64,000 nucleotides of DNA from positions 550,366 to 614,365 of the forward strand of contig CAJHNH020002079.1 of assembly GCA_905116865.2 (NCBI GenBank), given 5' to 3'. Source of the stretch: Candidula unifasciata. Its lineage: Eukaryota > Mollusca > Gastropoda > Stylommatophora > Geomitridae. The notes under the pieces were generated by a model that saw only the letters and a list, made by a program, of their open reading frames with translations, did no database searches and had not been told where the DNA came from. The position numbers and the translations under genes were made by a program. Below, in pieces: positions 10,894 to 21,379 of this stretch (position 1 is the stretch's first letter; every line of letters starts with the position of its first letter).

Positions 10894-10955
10894 TTATCAT
10901 TATTATTAAAATTACTATTAATATTATCCTACCTTTTCTTCTTCTTCTTCATCTT
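10398..10955 (+). repeat. (CTT)n / (ATT)n compound array
   Basis: CTT blocks with CTCCTCCCTTTT interruptions (10,398-10,755), then ATT, a short ATC block at 10,800, CTT, and ATT again to about 10,925. It ends in CTTCTTCTTCATCTTCTTAT, which is the TTC edge of the S1 copy starting at 10,960. Confidence 0.95.
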
Positions 10956-10959
10956 CTTA

Positions 10960-11198
10960 TTGGCGGTCACCGGCTGTAAACTCCAACTGAAGGTTCCGGG
11001 TGTTCGTCTTCAGTCTCGTTCCAGAATCTGAGTGTTGTCATTTGTATGCAGACTGTTGGTTCCTTGCCTCTCAGGCAAATGCACTTTTACTTCGAAGGAA
11101 GCTCCTAATTATTCGACTCTTACGACATGATTCTTTTTGGGTAGGCAGTGGGGTCTATTCTTGTTTTCCCCACAATGGGTGTCCCGAACCCACAAGGT
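10960..11198 (-). mobile_element. S1 element adjoining the CTT array
   Basis: GGTCACCGGCTGTAAACTCC through GGGTCTATTCTTGTTTTCCC to GAACCCACAAGG (11,193), with an internal deletion of about 30 bases compared with other copies. Its GAA-tail edge is continuous with the CTT array at 10,398-10,955. Confidence 0.65.
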
Positions 11199-11264
11199 GA
11201 AATCGAAAGGTGAAATTTCAAGTCCGCATTACTTCAGATTAAAATCAAACGAAGTAATCTCAAG

Positions 11265-12435
11265 TAGGGCTGTACCGTATATTCGCTTCGTATTCGCTTC
11301 GGGGCCGAATAGTGGACCTAATAACTATTCGGTATTCGGCCGAATAGTTGCGGTCGGGCCGAATACGAATAGTGGTTACCTTACATCCGTTTCTGGACTG
11401 GTAGAAAAAAAACATATCAAGATTTCCCACCTTGGTTCATACTGTCAATCGTTATCTTTGTGCACCACCTACGAGAGTACCAAGTGAACGTCTGTTTAGT
11501 ACAGCTGGAAATACCTTCAGTGAGACAAGAAGCTGCCTTGATGCTGATAACATGCTAATGCCGCTTTCATGGATTAATTAAGCTATCAGTGAAAATTTAC
11601 AAGTTTAGTTACTTCTTATAACACTAAGAATACTTTCATTCCTATGTATTAGTTACCACAGACTGACTAAAGGATGCAAAACATGAAATGTTTTTAAATG
11701 TTAACTATTCTGTACTACATTTTGTGAAGTAAAATTTCAGTGTACATTTAACATTATGGATGTTTTCTTTTTAGATCTATTTTATACACGAAAGTGGGAG
11801 AATGGGCCTCGGTTTGAATATTGGGAAGACAGAAGTAATGGTGGTATCAAAGAAAATAATTATTCATAAATGTGTAAATAAAAGTCAATGGTTTTATTTT
11901 GGGACAGTACAGAAATTTAAGTATCTGGGCACATGGATAACATCAGATGGAAGATGCAGAACTGAAATAAGAAACAGAATAGGACAGGCAAAAACTGCAT
12001 TTTATAAAATAAAGAACATCTTATGCAATATATCTTTGTCATTGAAGGTAAGAAAAAAAATCTTGCTTGCTACATACATCCAGTTTTAACATATGGCTGT
12101 AAGTCCTGGACAATCGGTAGGCAGGCCAAACAATTTCTTGAGGCCTTAGAGATGTGGTTTTACAGAACAATATGGAACATGTGGTGACCACTGGAAAGAT
12201 ATGTGGAAGGAGGGATAGAGGAAGACAACGAGAGAAGATTCTTGACAGTCTTGTTGCATGGCATGGAGGTGTGTCAGCACACGAACAAATATTTGCTGCA
12301 GGAGATCGCAGATTGTGGCGAGGCATAATCGCCCATGCCAGTCGGCAAAGCAACTGGTGATGATGATTCACTATTCGCTGGGCCAGCTATTCGTCTTCGG
12401 CCGAATAGTGAAAATCAATAATTGGTACAGCCCTA
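11265..12435. mobile_element. hAT-type non-autonomous transposon with 8-bp target duplication
   Basis: The left end TAGGGCTGTACC (11,265) is mirrored by GGTACAGCCCTA ending at 12,435. Both sides are flanked by ATCTCAAG (11,257-11,264 and 12,436-12,443), a perfect 8-bp target duplication typical of the hAT superfamily. Both ends are rich in ATTCG/CGAAT palindromes. A second copy, 34,088-34,508, has the same ends and the near-perfect duplication GTTAATAC/GTTAATAA. This copy is longer because a LINE inserted at about 11,795-12,366. Confidence 0.85.
11795..12366 (+). pseudogene. 5'-truncated LINE nested in the hAT element, (GAT)n tail
   Basis: A 95-codon frame (11,802-12,089) reads FKYLGTWITSDGRCRTEIRN then RIGQAKTAFYKIKNIL, the conserved end of the RT domain. 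The remainder, NERRFLTVLLHGMEVC in another frame, matches the minus-strand copies at 62.72-63.25 kb and, less well, 45.23-45.8 kb. It carries an internal deletion near 12,160 (TTTACAGAACAATATGG) and ends in GATGATGATT. The hAT copy at 34.1 kb lacks it. Confidence 0.75.
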
Positions 12436-12800
12436 ATCTCAAGTATGAATTATTACAGATTCAAATCAAACGAAGTAACCACCAGTCCGCATTACTTGAC
12501 ATTTAAATCAAACAAAGTAACATCAAGCCTGCATTACTAGACATTTAAATCAAACAAAGTAATCTCAAGTATGAATTATTACAGATTCAAATCAAACGAA
12601 GTAACCTCCAGTCCGCATTACTACACATTCAAATCAAACAAAGTAACCTCCAGTCCGCATTACTATACATTCAAATCAAACGAAGTAACATCCAGTCCGC
12701 ATTACTACACATTCAAATCAAACGAAGTAACCTCCAGTCCGCATTACTACACATTCAAATCAAACAAAGTAACTTCAAGTCTGCATTACTACATATTCCC

Positions 12801-13455
12801 CCACCCCCTCCCCAACTCTTTTTTCCAACCCGCCCAAAAATAAATATGTATTATAGTTCTAATTTCAAGTTTTGGTTGATACATAGATCATTTCAAATAT
12901 ATTATTGTATGTCTTTGCTAGTCAACACGTTATTATTATTATCATTATTTCTTATTATTATTATTATTACTGTCTTCAGCACATTTTTATTATTAATCAC
13001 TTAAAGAAGGCTGAGTCTCCTTGAGCCGATCCCATTTCCCCTAGAAATTGTATCAGAGACTGAATACCCCCTAGTGTTTTCTTTCCGTCAACGCCCCTGA
13101 AATAAAACCTCACGCTCTACATAATCAAATGATGCACTTTACAACTTAAGCGCACTTTTATTCGACAATGAACAAAGTCGAAAGGATTAAATGACAGAAA
13201 TGACGTGCGGGATTCTCCAGAGTCGGTTAAGAGAGAGTGTTAAGTTGAACTCTTAGCTCTTACACTTGGGGTAACTCTAAACTTCGAGCGGAGTTTAAAG
13301 GTGCAATAGGTAATAATGGACGGAGAATTACATACTGTTGGGGACAGCTGGCCTTTTTTATGTGGTTCAGTAAGTTGGAGAGAAGGATTGTTTAAAGATA
13401 GTTGAGAGAACGAACGTACGAGTATTTTTTTAAGGGCTGAGAATTGCTCATGCGG
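12801..13455. other. Simple TTA tract and otherwise unassigned
   Basis: A C-rich stretch near 12,800, a TTATTATT tract at 12,930-12,970 and unassigned sequence. No gene is supported. The minus-strand 73-codon frame at 13,240-13,461 has no recognisable features. Confidence 0.45.
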
Positions 13456-13462
13456 GTCCATC

Positions 13463-13467
<5 letters not shown>

Positions 13468-13505
<38 letters not shown>

Positions 13506-13591
13506 CACACAGATAGAGAGAAAGAGAGACAGGCAGAACGAACCTTTTCTTTATACTCAAAGGCAAGCAGATCCAACATGCATATGCGACT

Positions 13592-13624
<33 letters not shown>

Positions 13625-13820
13625 GGAGGAGAGAGAGACAAACTAATTAACCTTTATTTTGAAGTGCTTGCAGGTCGGTTTTTGTTTTACATTCTCTTTG
13701 ACTCTCTCTCTCTTTCTTTCTCTCTCTCTCTCTCACACACATACACACACACACATTAAATCACACAATGAGAGAGAGAGAGGCACACACACACACACAA
13801 AGGGGGGGGGGGGGGTTTAC
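13468..13820. repeat. Cluster of AC, AG, TC and G simple repeats
   Basis: (CA)n at 13,468-13,512, (GA)n at 13,592-13,612 with a G run to 13,626, (TC)n at 13,703-13,733, (CA)n at 13,734-13,756, AGAGAG at 13,770 and CACACA then a G run to 13,815. Confidence 0.9.
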
Positions 13821-14461
13821 AGGCTGTCAGTGACAAAATTATTAAAGAGACTTAAGTTTTTCCGCTCTAAGATTGGAGTCTTAGGACTAACATCTCAAGG
13901 GAGAGAATCAAACAGCTGCAAATCTCGGGAACCTTGTTCAACGGTGTAGCCATATTAAAAGTTAGTTCCGTGTCCTTTACAAGATCATCCACCCACTGGC
14001 TCGCCGGTAGACGACTTTGTCGTCGGTCAGGACAGTATTTGGGTCTATCTCCTTTGATCACATCAACACTGTAGGAGTCATTTTCTGAGCTCTTGGTGGC
14101 GGGCAGTGCTAAGCCATTTTATTTGGCGCACATAACCTAGTCACAATTATAACCAAAAGCTCATTCTTCGGGGATGCTGGTCGAATGCAACAATTTTTCT
14201 CCTCAGCAAAGCACCAACACATTCAAAGGATGTTGCAGAACCAACACCATTAAGTGTTTTCTTTTTCTTTTTTTTTCGGTTTTTAATGTTATTAGCCAAT
14301 TTTACCTTCAGTAGTACACCATTGCTGAACGAACGGTCGGCTCTCTTCATTAATTTCGAACCTGTGCAAGACTACCTGCTGCCAAACAGCGATTGGTTTA
14401 CGGAGCGTGTTCACAACGCCTAAGCCACAGCACAATTAACACTGGGACACCATAAACTGTT

Positions 14462-14840
14462 GCGGAATAAGTCACCTGTAGACCTTAGAAGCGGTGCAGG
14501 AGTTTCAAGGAAAGACAGAACACAAAATCACAAAATCAGACGAATCCTAGGAATAAAGCCAGTCTTACAGGTCATCAAAGAACAACAAATGAAGTGGTTT
14601 GGACACTTAACAAGAATGCCCTGGAACTATCTGCCACAGGGAGCCAAACCAACACGTTACAAAAGAGCGAGTGGAAGGCCTAGGAAAATTGGAATGATGG
14701 CATTAGGAACAGCCTTACAGAAATGAATACCAGTCTTAATAGTGCTTGCTTCTTGACAGAGTTCATCAACGAATGTTACATCTCATCCTGACACTTCGCT
14801 GAGGTACCAGATGGAAGAGGAGAAGAAGAAAAAGAAGTCC
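14462..14840 (+). pseudogene. LINE 3' end with short GAA-rich tail
   Basis: Frame 14,460-14,726 ends IKEQQMKWFGHLTRMPWNYL, ASGRPRKIGMMALGTALQK, stop. QQMKWFGHLxRM and GRPRK are the usual C-terminal markers of endonuclease-RT LINEs (compare EKQRMKWFGHLMRMEP on the minus strand near 49.9 kb). The non-coding end to 14,820 matches 6,600-6,716. The tail is only GGAGAAGAAGAAAAAGAAG, while its relative at 6.7 kb has 1.1 kb. Confidence 0.75.
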
Positions 14841-14954
14841 ACTGTATGGGTGGGTCTGTTAGAGCCTCTCTTAACGCTAATGGACAGAATGACCCTTATA
14901 CGAAGCACTGTGTACTTAGTCACATAGCAAATAGTCAAGTCTCTTGTTCGCGGA

Positions 14955-15110
14955 GGCCACAACTGTGTAGCGGCTATATGCTAGCCCGTGGATCCCGAAG
15001 ATTGCGGTTCCAGGTCCTGAGGGAGCGAACTTTTGTTCAAAAATGACCTTAGTTCCTAGGTCGACCCAGCCTTCAATGGGTACTAGTTCAAAGTCTGAGG
15101 AGTAGAGATA
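14955..15110 (+). mobile_element. Degenerate S2 SINE
   Basis: GTAGCGGCTATATGCTAGCC, GGTTCCAGGTCCTGAGGGAG, then ACCTTAGTTCCTAGGTCGAC and CCTTCAATGGGTACTAG follow the order of the S2 consensus seen at 46,721-46,990, without the tail. Confidence 0.5.
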
Positions 15111-15142
15111 TTATTCGCATCACACACAAAGTGCTGATTGGT

Positions 15143-15450
15143 CTATACACTATCATGTTGAATGGTGAGTTGAGAATCGACATCATAGCACTCGGGACAC
15201 TCCCATAAGCGCTCCGTCCCTATCTTCAGCAGCAAGCGACGAGTTTCAGTTCCAAAAGTACCAGTAACTGTCTTGACTGTACATCCGTCTCGCCTTTTCC
15301 TTGAGTGCTGAGCGTCGGCCAGATCCCCTGGTAACTCTGTAACATGAAGGTCTAGTCCTATTTGCACAACACGCACCAAGGTGTTGAATTCAAGTTGCCA
15401 CTGGTGGCGAGTTAGGCATACGATGCCAGAAATGCTGAATTTGTGTATAA
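15143..15450 (-). pseudogene. RNase H-type LINE C-terminal fragment
   Basis: Minus-strand frame: LTRHQWQLEFNTLVRVVQIG, then TETRRLLLKIGTERLWECPE, CYDVDSQLTIQH and a stop. The CPEC knuckle parallels 8,750 (HLWICPECCHDN) and 27,010 (HAWECPVCRDVD). Its upstream end abuts the S1 copy at 15,455. Confidence 0.6.
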
Positions 15451-15454
15451 GCTC

Positions 15455-15722
15455 CCCGTGAGGCTTCCGGGGTCTCATTGTGGGGGAAAACAAGAACAGA
15501 CCCACTGCCACCCCACCAAGCATGTTGTAAGAGTCCACTAATTGGGGGCTTCCTTTAAAGTCGGAGTGCATCTGAGACAAGGAACCAACAGTCTACATAC
15601 AAATTTGCAAGAACTGTAAAATGGATGCACACGCAAAACTCAGGTCCTGGAACAAAGCCAAAATTAAGAAATGGCCGAACAACCAGTGCTTTCCATCGGC
15701 GTTTACAGCCGGCCAAGGCAAA
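15455..15722 (-). mobile_element. S1 element written in its sense orientation on plus
   Basis: Starts CCCCGTGAGGCTTCCGGGG and runs through AACAAGAACAGACCCACTGC to GTTTACAGCCGGCCAAGGC. The tail is replaced by AAACAAACACACACAC instead of GAA. As with the 8.1-kb copy, the sense strand is plus. Confidence 0.65.
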
Positions 15723-16270
15723 CAAACACACACACACACACATATGTGTATAAGCTAACTAGGCTACAATGAACAGCCTCATAATCAGAACGCTGAGAAG
15801 ACTCACACAGACCCATCAGTGCTCGGTAAGTCTAGAGTTTTGAGTCAACAAATGAAATCGTTGCACTTGGAACATTCTCATAAGCAATCGTTCCCCATCT
15901 TGAGCAGCAAGAGCACAGATCAGACTTCCAGTTCCGATGGTACAAATAACAATCTGATTGTCTGGTCATTCACCGAAGCAGCATTCTCTTCAGACCATGA
16001 TGCCTCTGCGCTGCCCACACGCTTCAAAAGGGTCCTTACAACATACAGCTTGTCACCTGGTAAGTATTAAGCGCAACATGATGTTGGACGACTTTACTTT
16101 CCTCGACATTTTTTAGTACACGGTATAAGCGGTACACTGTGGGCTAAGGTCGATTATGAAACATCCAAATGGAGGTGGATTCGAATATAAGACCTTTGCC
16201 AGAGCCAGTTAAGTGTCTGGCTACTGCACTAGACGGAAGGAGGAACGAACGTTGGTTTTAAGGGTTAATA

Positions 16271-16569
16271 CAGTGATTCCCTAACTGTGCGCTGCGACCT
16301 CTTCACAGGAGCGCCGCGAACTCTTCACAGAGGCACCGCGACCTCTTCCCAGGGTCGCCACGACCTCTTCACAGGGGCGCCGCGACCTCTTCACGAGGGG
16401 AGGCGCGACCTCTTCACGGGGCGCCGCGAAATATTCGAAGATACACGAGTTTAATTTTTTTCAATCTTTTACATACGAATAGTCATACTTTTACTTAGTT
16501 TAGGGCGTCGCGGAAAAATTTTATTTGAAAAAAAAGGGGCCTCGACTAAGAAAAGTTTGAGAAACACTG
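16271..16569. mobile_element. hAT-type MITE, 299 bp
   Basis: Ends CAGTGATTCCCTAACTGTG and AAAGTTTGAGAAACACTG are imperfect inverted repeats of the hAT CAGTGtTTCtCaAac type. They are flanked by GGTTAATA (16,263-16,270) and GGTAAATA (16,570-16,577), a 7/8 target duplication. Inside, GCGCCGCGACCTCTTCACAG recurs about six times with a period of about 21 bp (16,300-16,430). Confidence 0.8.
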
Positions 16570-16669
16570 GGTAAATACCAAAACAAACATAAGGAAACCC
16601 TTAGGCTGTAGAAACATCGACACTCATAAAAACAAGTAGAAAGATAGAAGGATCTATGCACTCTATCTG

Positions 16670-16930
16670 AAACCGTCCCAATATGGGACGCAGTTTTTCC
16701 GTATCTAAAAGCCCCACTCCGGCTGTTGGCGGTGATCTTATTGTAACCCACGTCCGCCTGTATAAATCTGGAGCTGGCTGTGTTGTAACCTAACGGTTGA
16801 AAGGGGTTTATGGGACTTGCGCCCAGGTTATTCTCATCTGAATGGTGGCACTTTGTATCACCGAGTGCATATCGCTAGTTGTGCGGTCCTGGTTGGGTTG
16901 AACTTGATTCGTTCATTCAGAAGGATCTGT
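16670..16930 (+). mobile_element. S4 repeat, plus copy
   Basis: CCCAATATGGGACGCAG, then ATGGTGGCACTTTGTATCAC and GCGGTCCTGGTTGGGTTGAA. Same order as 5,625-5,760, without an expanded tail. A scrap of S5 tail (AAGTAGAAAGATAGAAG) precedes it near 16,635. Confidence 0.55.
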
Positions 16931-17109
16931 GATTGACGATCAATACATTGTCTTGTCTAATATTTTAATGGTCAGGAACTGGACACGCCAGCCTGTCTAA
17001 TATTGTATCCTTTTAGTATCACTCATTACGTAGTTTTTTTTTTCACTCAAACACCATTTCGTAAGTAATAATAAACATTACCATCGGTTTACTGACTTGA
17101 CGCGATAAC

Positions 17110-17640
17110 TGATTCAATTAGGCTCTTCAGTAGAACAATCTGTACTGCAGTGGATTCCAGGTCACTGTGGCTTGGAAGGCAATGAAACAGCGGAAAGATT
17201 GGTCAGAAGCGGCAGTGACATGGTACAGCCAAAAAGTTGACTTAACCTACCAAGAAACTAAGACATTAATACAAAATAGTATCCAAGAAAGGTGGCTGGA
17301 TGCACACACCAAATTCTCTCCTCGGGACTCGCTTCATCGCCTTTCTAGAGAGGCACATATACAGACTAAGGACAGGGCACAACAGACTTCGTCAACATAT
17401 GTTCACACTTTTCGGTGTAGGAAACACGGAGACCTTGACAACAACAAATGCTGAGCATGTGCTCCAACGCTGTCGACTGTATACTGCCAACAGAGACGCA
17501 ATCTGACCGGTTCCGACCACAATGAAGTCAAAACTTTTCTGGTACACCAGGAGACATGGACCGCACGATAACTTTCATAAAGGCTACCGGCCTCCTGGTA
17601 TAAGTTTTCTGACAGAAGGATCGAAGAAAAAGACGACGAC
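17110..17640 (+). pseudogene. RNase H-type LINE fragment with GAC/GAA tail
   Basis: LQWIPGHCGLEGNETAERLV (17,145-17,205) is the end of an RNase H domain. In shifted frames come RLRTGHNRLRQHMFTLFGVG, AEHVLQRCRLYTANRDAI and TITFIKATGLLV, the standard C-terminal blocks of this LINE group (compare RLRTGHNKLNQHMHRLRL at 5.3 kb). It ends in GAAAAAGACGACGACGAAG. At least three frameshifts. Confidence 0.75.
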
Positions 17641-17689
17641 GAAGATTATAAAAGTCTTCAGCTCATCATTATCACGTAGCAGGTATCTG

Positions 17690-18010
17690 AAAGATCTCTG
17701 TCACTGGCATGTTCTCATACCTCGTGCACTTTCCTGCCCAAAGGGCTCATTCATATCCTATACCCTGTGCCCATCTTCGCACTGGTCGGTCTCTGCCTCG
17801 CTTTGCTAGTACCATGCCTTATGGCATTATTTTTTATGCCCAATCCGCCGTGGCGCTTGATCTGGCCCTCATTTTTCAGTTTCCGATACGAATGTTGTTT
17901 GCTAGCCTATTCTTTTTGATGTTCAGATCTTTAGGATGTCAACAAATTTATCCGTGGTCTTTAGCTACAAACTCTTTATATAAATTTAAAATAATAATAA
18001 TAATAATAGC
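17690..18010 (+). mobile_element. Probable LINE 3' UTR with (ATA)n tail
   Basis: A 300-base stretch ending AAATTTAAAATAATAATAAT (to 18,007) looks like a non-LTR 3' end with an ATA tail. The 194-codon frame across it and the next 280 bases has no recognisable domain and spans the tail, so it is not taken as a gene. Confidence 0.3.
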
Positions 18011-18603
18011 TTTAAATATGAATGCATGTCCTCAAAAGAGTTCAACAAATACAGACACCGGAAGCAAACTGTCTCCAGAAAGAAAAAGAAAACAACACAA
18101 TCACCTACCTGAACTAGATAGTGGTATATTCTGTGACTCGGCAAGCTATCAAACTATCCAGTTTAACTGTTACAAGCCAAATTTAGCCGTCCTTTATTTT
18201 AACTATAAGCAAATCACTAGCTGTTTAAACACATCACACACAAACCGTTCACCGTTTCCGTCCGTGAAATCTCCAGTTTGTTTAGCGAGGTAAATTTTCC
18301 AACTACACAAGTTGTGGCCCACTATTCACTCAAGCAGACCTAAAAAGAACACCATATCCGACTGAAGCCCTTCTGTGTTGCGCTGTGCAGGGGGAGCCAC
18401 TACCCGGGGGTTCAAAGACCATGATGTCTTCCCCCCCCCCCCCACCTCCCATCCTTTAATTAATTTTCAGAGTTGGGTTAGAAAATGTGTAATGTGCGAA
18501 CACATTCCCCTTCCCAACACACCCTACCCCCCCCCCCCCTCACCCCCCCCCCAGTAAACCATTTAAAGACGTTATCTCGAAACGTCGTTAAGAGGAATTA
18601 TAT

Positions 18604-18810
18604 ATAGTTTTTTTTCACCGCATCTCGGGCACTCCAACATTTCCCGGGGAGTTATCAGGAAAGTTTAATAGTATAGGGGTGTTACGGTGTGAAACAAACA
18701 CCGGCTAATGCTAAACCTACCCCCCTCCCCCCCCCTCATAATATTGGACTTTCCCGAGAACTCCCCGCGAAACCTTGTCTTGTAGTCCCTGAGATCGAGA
18801 TAGGGAAAAC
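18604..18810. mobile_element. MITE related to the one at 37.2 kb
   Basis: TCACCGCATCTCGGGCACTC, a central GGGGTGTTACGG..CCCCTCATAATATTGG and the closing ACTTTCCCGAGAACTCCCCG follow the 37,223-37,374 element. The ends are decayed, so no target duplication is called. C-rich runs at 18,430-18,555 precede it. Confidence 0.45.
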
Positions 18811-18959
18811 AAACAGACAAGCACCTTTCCCTGTGTTTTGCTACCTGCGCAGTGTTACTTTCATATTGCCTTTCTGTGAGTGTTTCTTTTACTCCCTGCA
18901 TCCATCTCTTTCTTGGTCCGCCTCTTGCCTTGTAGACTGCATACTATATGCAGTATGCT

Positions 18960-19205
18960 CTAGCTGCTGGCTATCTTTGTTCCCTGTTGGCTATTTTTGT
19001 TCCCTGTCGGCTATCTTTGTTCCCTGCTGGCTATCTATGTTCCCTGCTGGCTATCTATGTTCCCTGCTGGCCATCTATGTTCCCTGCTGGCTATCTTTGT
19101 TCCCTGCTGGCTATCTTTGTTCCCTGCTGGCTGTCTTTGTTCCCTGCTGGCTATCTTTGTTCCCTGCTGGCTATCTTTGTTCCCTGCTGGCTATCTTTGT
19201 TCTCT
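18960..19205 (+). repeat. 20-bp minisatellite, about 12 copies
   Basis: Unit GGCTATCTTTGTTCCCTGCT with CTATCTATG and CCATC variants. Three units fit each 60-base line. Read in any frame it yields LLAIFVPCW-like strings, which are artefacts. Confidence 0.95.
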
Positions 19206-19207
19206 TC

Positions 19208-19460
19208 TGACCAGGTGACCAAACCATTTGATTCTTTGATTTTCTGTGGAATCATTCAGTGGTACTATGCCTTCTATTGTTCCTTGCTCTTCGCTGGTGA
19301 TTCTTCTTCTCGTTCATCGGTTATGAATTCCGGCGGAAAGTCCCGGTTGTTCGTCCATTTGGACTTTTAGCTTTTGCCTAGACCTGAGTTGTGCGTGTAC
19401 ATCCGTTTTACTGGCTTATTAGTTAGCAGTTCTCGTTCCCTGTCTTACCAGCAGAGTTGG
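19208..19460 (-). mobile_element. LINE scrap followed by divergent S1 copy
   Basis: GACCAGGTGACCAAACCATT and GATTCTTTGATTTTC (19,208-19,245) match the minus-strand LINE at 49,920 (GTGACCAAACCATTTCATTC). From 19,300, TTCTTCTTCTCGTTCATCGG, GTTGTTCGTCC and GTGCGTGTACATCCGTTTTA follow the S1 order. The S1 3' half is missing. Confidence 0.45.
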
Positions 19461-19464
19461 TGAT

Positions 19465-20070
19465 TGTTGCTCTTCTTTTTTTTTTTCCTTGCCGAATTTC
19501 TAATACATCTATCTCATCTTACATGTTGTTATATTCTGTTTATGTTTTTCTAAGAAAGTCCATATCTGACACTGATGGAACACGGTTGCTGCGATTATGT
19601 TTATTGCACACTTAAAAAAGGGTCAGATTCTCGAAGGCCCCTGAAAAATCAAAAATGGATGAGGGGTCCCCCATTTCTCAGATTTGTTCCCTGTGTCGGC
19701 GCCACTGCTTCCGTGCTGTTTAAATGTAAAGAAATTTAAATAAAAACTGCAAAGAGAATGTTGATTGCAAATGTATCCCATTCTTCGCTTTGGAAAAATT
19801 CACCACGCGTTTTACGCGCCTTTGTTGAAAGCGTGTGTAGTGAACCACCACTCGACGCTGGAGTGGAGGGATTGGGGGCGGGGGCGGTGAACGATTAAGC
19901 CAAAGGTGCCGAGAAAAATCATGGGATTTAATTTTGCATTGAATGAGATCTGGTGTGTTGACGGACACATCTGAGGGTAGAGGGCTTTTGTGTTCTATAT
20001 AGCAGTGTTCATCAAGCTGTGTACACTAGCGGCCGACCAAAACAGGGGAAACTGTTTTACAGTTCATATC
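19465..20070. other. No gene recognised
   Basis: T-rich then mixed sequence. A minus-strand 82-codon frame at 19,720-19,968 has no supporting signal. Confidence 0.4.
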
Positions 20071-20077
20071 TTTTTCT

Positions 20078-20361
20078 TCGTCTTCTTCGCGTTCACCAGC
20101 TGTACACTCTGGCGGAAAGTTCTGGTTGATCGTCCACTACTGAACTGCAGTCCAGCTCCAGAACCTGAGTGTTGCGTGTGCATCAGTTTTACAGATCTCA
20201 TTCTCTTGAATACAGACTGTTGGTTCCTTGCCTCTCCGGCAGATGCACTCCGACTTCAAAGGAAGCTCCCCAATTAGTCGACTCTTGCGACATGGTTTTG
20301 GGGAGGCAGTGGGTCTATTCTTGTTTTCCCCACAATGCGGCCCCGGAACCCACACGGGGGA
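20078..20361 (-). mobile_element. S1 element, near-consensus copy
   Basis: Plus-strand edge TCTTCGTCTTCTTCGCGTTC, other edge GGAACCCACACGGGGG. About 95 percent like the 2.4-kb copy by eye. The minus strand holds an open frame 20,137-20,397 with GPHCGENKNRPTASPK, KSECICRRGKEPTVCIQENE and ICKTDAHATLRFW. Confidence 0.8.
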
Positions 20362-20383
20362 CAGTTCACATGACACCTTCTTC

Positions 20384-20905
20384 TTCTTAAAGTCCATGCC
20401 GTGTGGCGTTGGTAGTCATGTCTATCCACAACCTTCTGTCTCGTGTACTTTCAATCAGCTCTGACAGATGATTCTCCATGGCATGATGTCAAACTGTCTA
20501 GCATCTGTTCTCACGGTCTCCCTCTGCCTCTTCCCCCCCCCCCAACCCTCCAACTTTCCTACTATCACGATGTACTCCAGTTTTCTCCTTCTCATCACAT
20601 GACCAAAAAATGTAGATTAACTCTTTCTGGTGTAGGCAATCAGTTCTCTTCGTGAGTCAGTGTCTTTTACACCTGCACTACTCTTTTGATCTGTCCATAG
20701 TATTCTCATCATTCGTCTATTAAACATCTTCTCCGCAGCTTCCAAAATTTGTTTGCTAATTTACCAACTGTCCATGATTCACTTCTGTTCATCAAAACAG
20801 GATATGTATAGGTTTTAAAAATTCTCTTTCACGTCTCACTTGACAAAAACGTATTCTTCATATTGTTCATTTTATTCCTAGTGATAGCTTAGCAAACATA
20901 AAAAC
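20384..20905 (-). pseudogene. LINE RT C-terminal fragment with GAA tail
   Basis: On the minus strand, scattered frames give LMNRSESWTVGKLANKFWK and other RT C-terminal pieces (compare FGCESWTIGRQAKQFLEISD at 63.1 kb). On the plus strand it starts TTCTTCTTCTTAAAGTCC, so its sense 3' end is a GAA tail. A related copy of its 3' half is at 40,545-40,770 (shared CATGATGTCAAACTGTC and CGATGTACTCCAGTTTTCTC). Confidence 0.6.
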
Positions 20906-20937
20906 TAAGTTTAGATAACCGATTTTTTTTTAAAATC

Positions 20938-21335
20938 CTATGTCATAAAAGTGTTCAACCCCATGTCATAAAAGGGTTAAACTCCATGTCATAAAAGTGT
21001 TAAATCCCGTGTCATAAAAGTGTTACATCCCGTGTCATAAAAGTGTTCATTTCTATGTCATAAAAGTGTTAAATCCCTTTCATAAAAGTGTTAAATAACA
21101 TGTCATAAAAGTGTTAAATCTCATGTCATAAAAGTGTTAAATCTCGTGTCATAAAAGTGTTAAATCTCGTGTCATAAAAGTGTTAAATCCCATGTCATAA
21201 AAGTGTTGAATCTCATGTCATAAAAGTGTTAAATCTCATGTCATAAAAGTGTTAAATCATATGTCATAAAATGTTTAATCCCATATCATAAAAGCGATAA
21301 TTCCCATATCACAAAAGTGTGAAATCCCATGTCAG
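20938..21335 (+). repeat. 23-bp minisatellite, about 17 copies
   Basis: Unit TGTCATAAAAGTGTTAAATC followed by a variable 3-base joint (YCA/TCG), degenerating at both ends. No coding potential. Confidence 0.95.
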
Positions 21336-21379
21336 AGAAATGTCTGGACAAATACCTGTATCTACCGCAAAAAAACAAA

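Larger units (their letters stand above)
11206..12800 (+). repeat. 42-bp satellite interrupted by a hAT element
   Basis: The unit is ATTACTACACATTCAAATCA followed by AACGAAGTAACCTCCAGTCCGC, 42 bp in all. About one unit lies at 11,206-11,264 and about nine at 12,436-12,800. The two parts were one array before the element at 11,265-12,435 inserted. The 90-codon frame with FKSNEVTSSPHYYT repeats is an artefact, since 42 is divisible by 3. Confidence 0.9.

Noticed and set aside
17709..18293. 194-codon frame
   Set aside because: It crosses an (ATA)n retroelement tail, has no domain, and changes composition abruptly at the tail.
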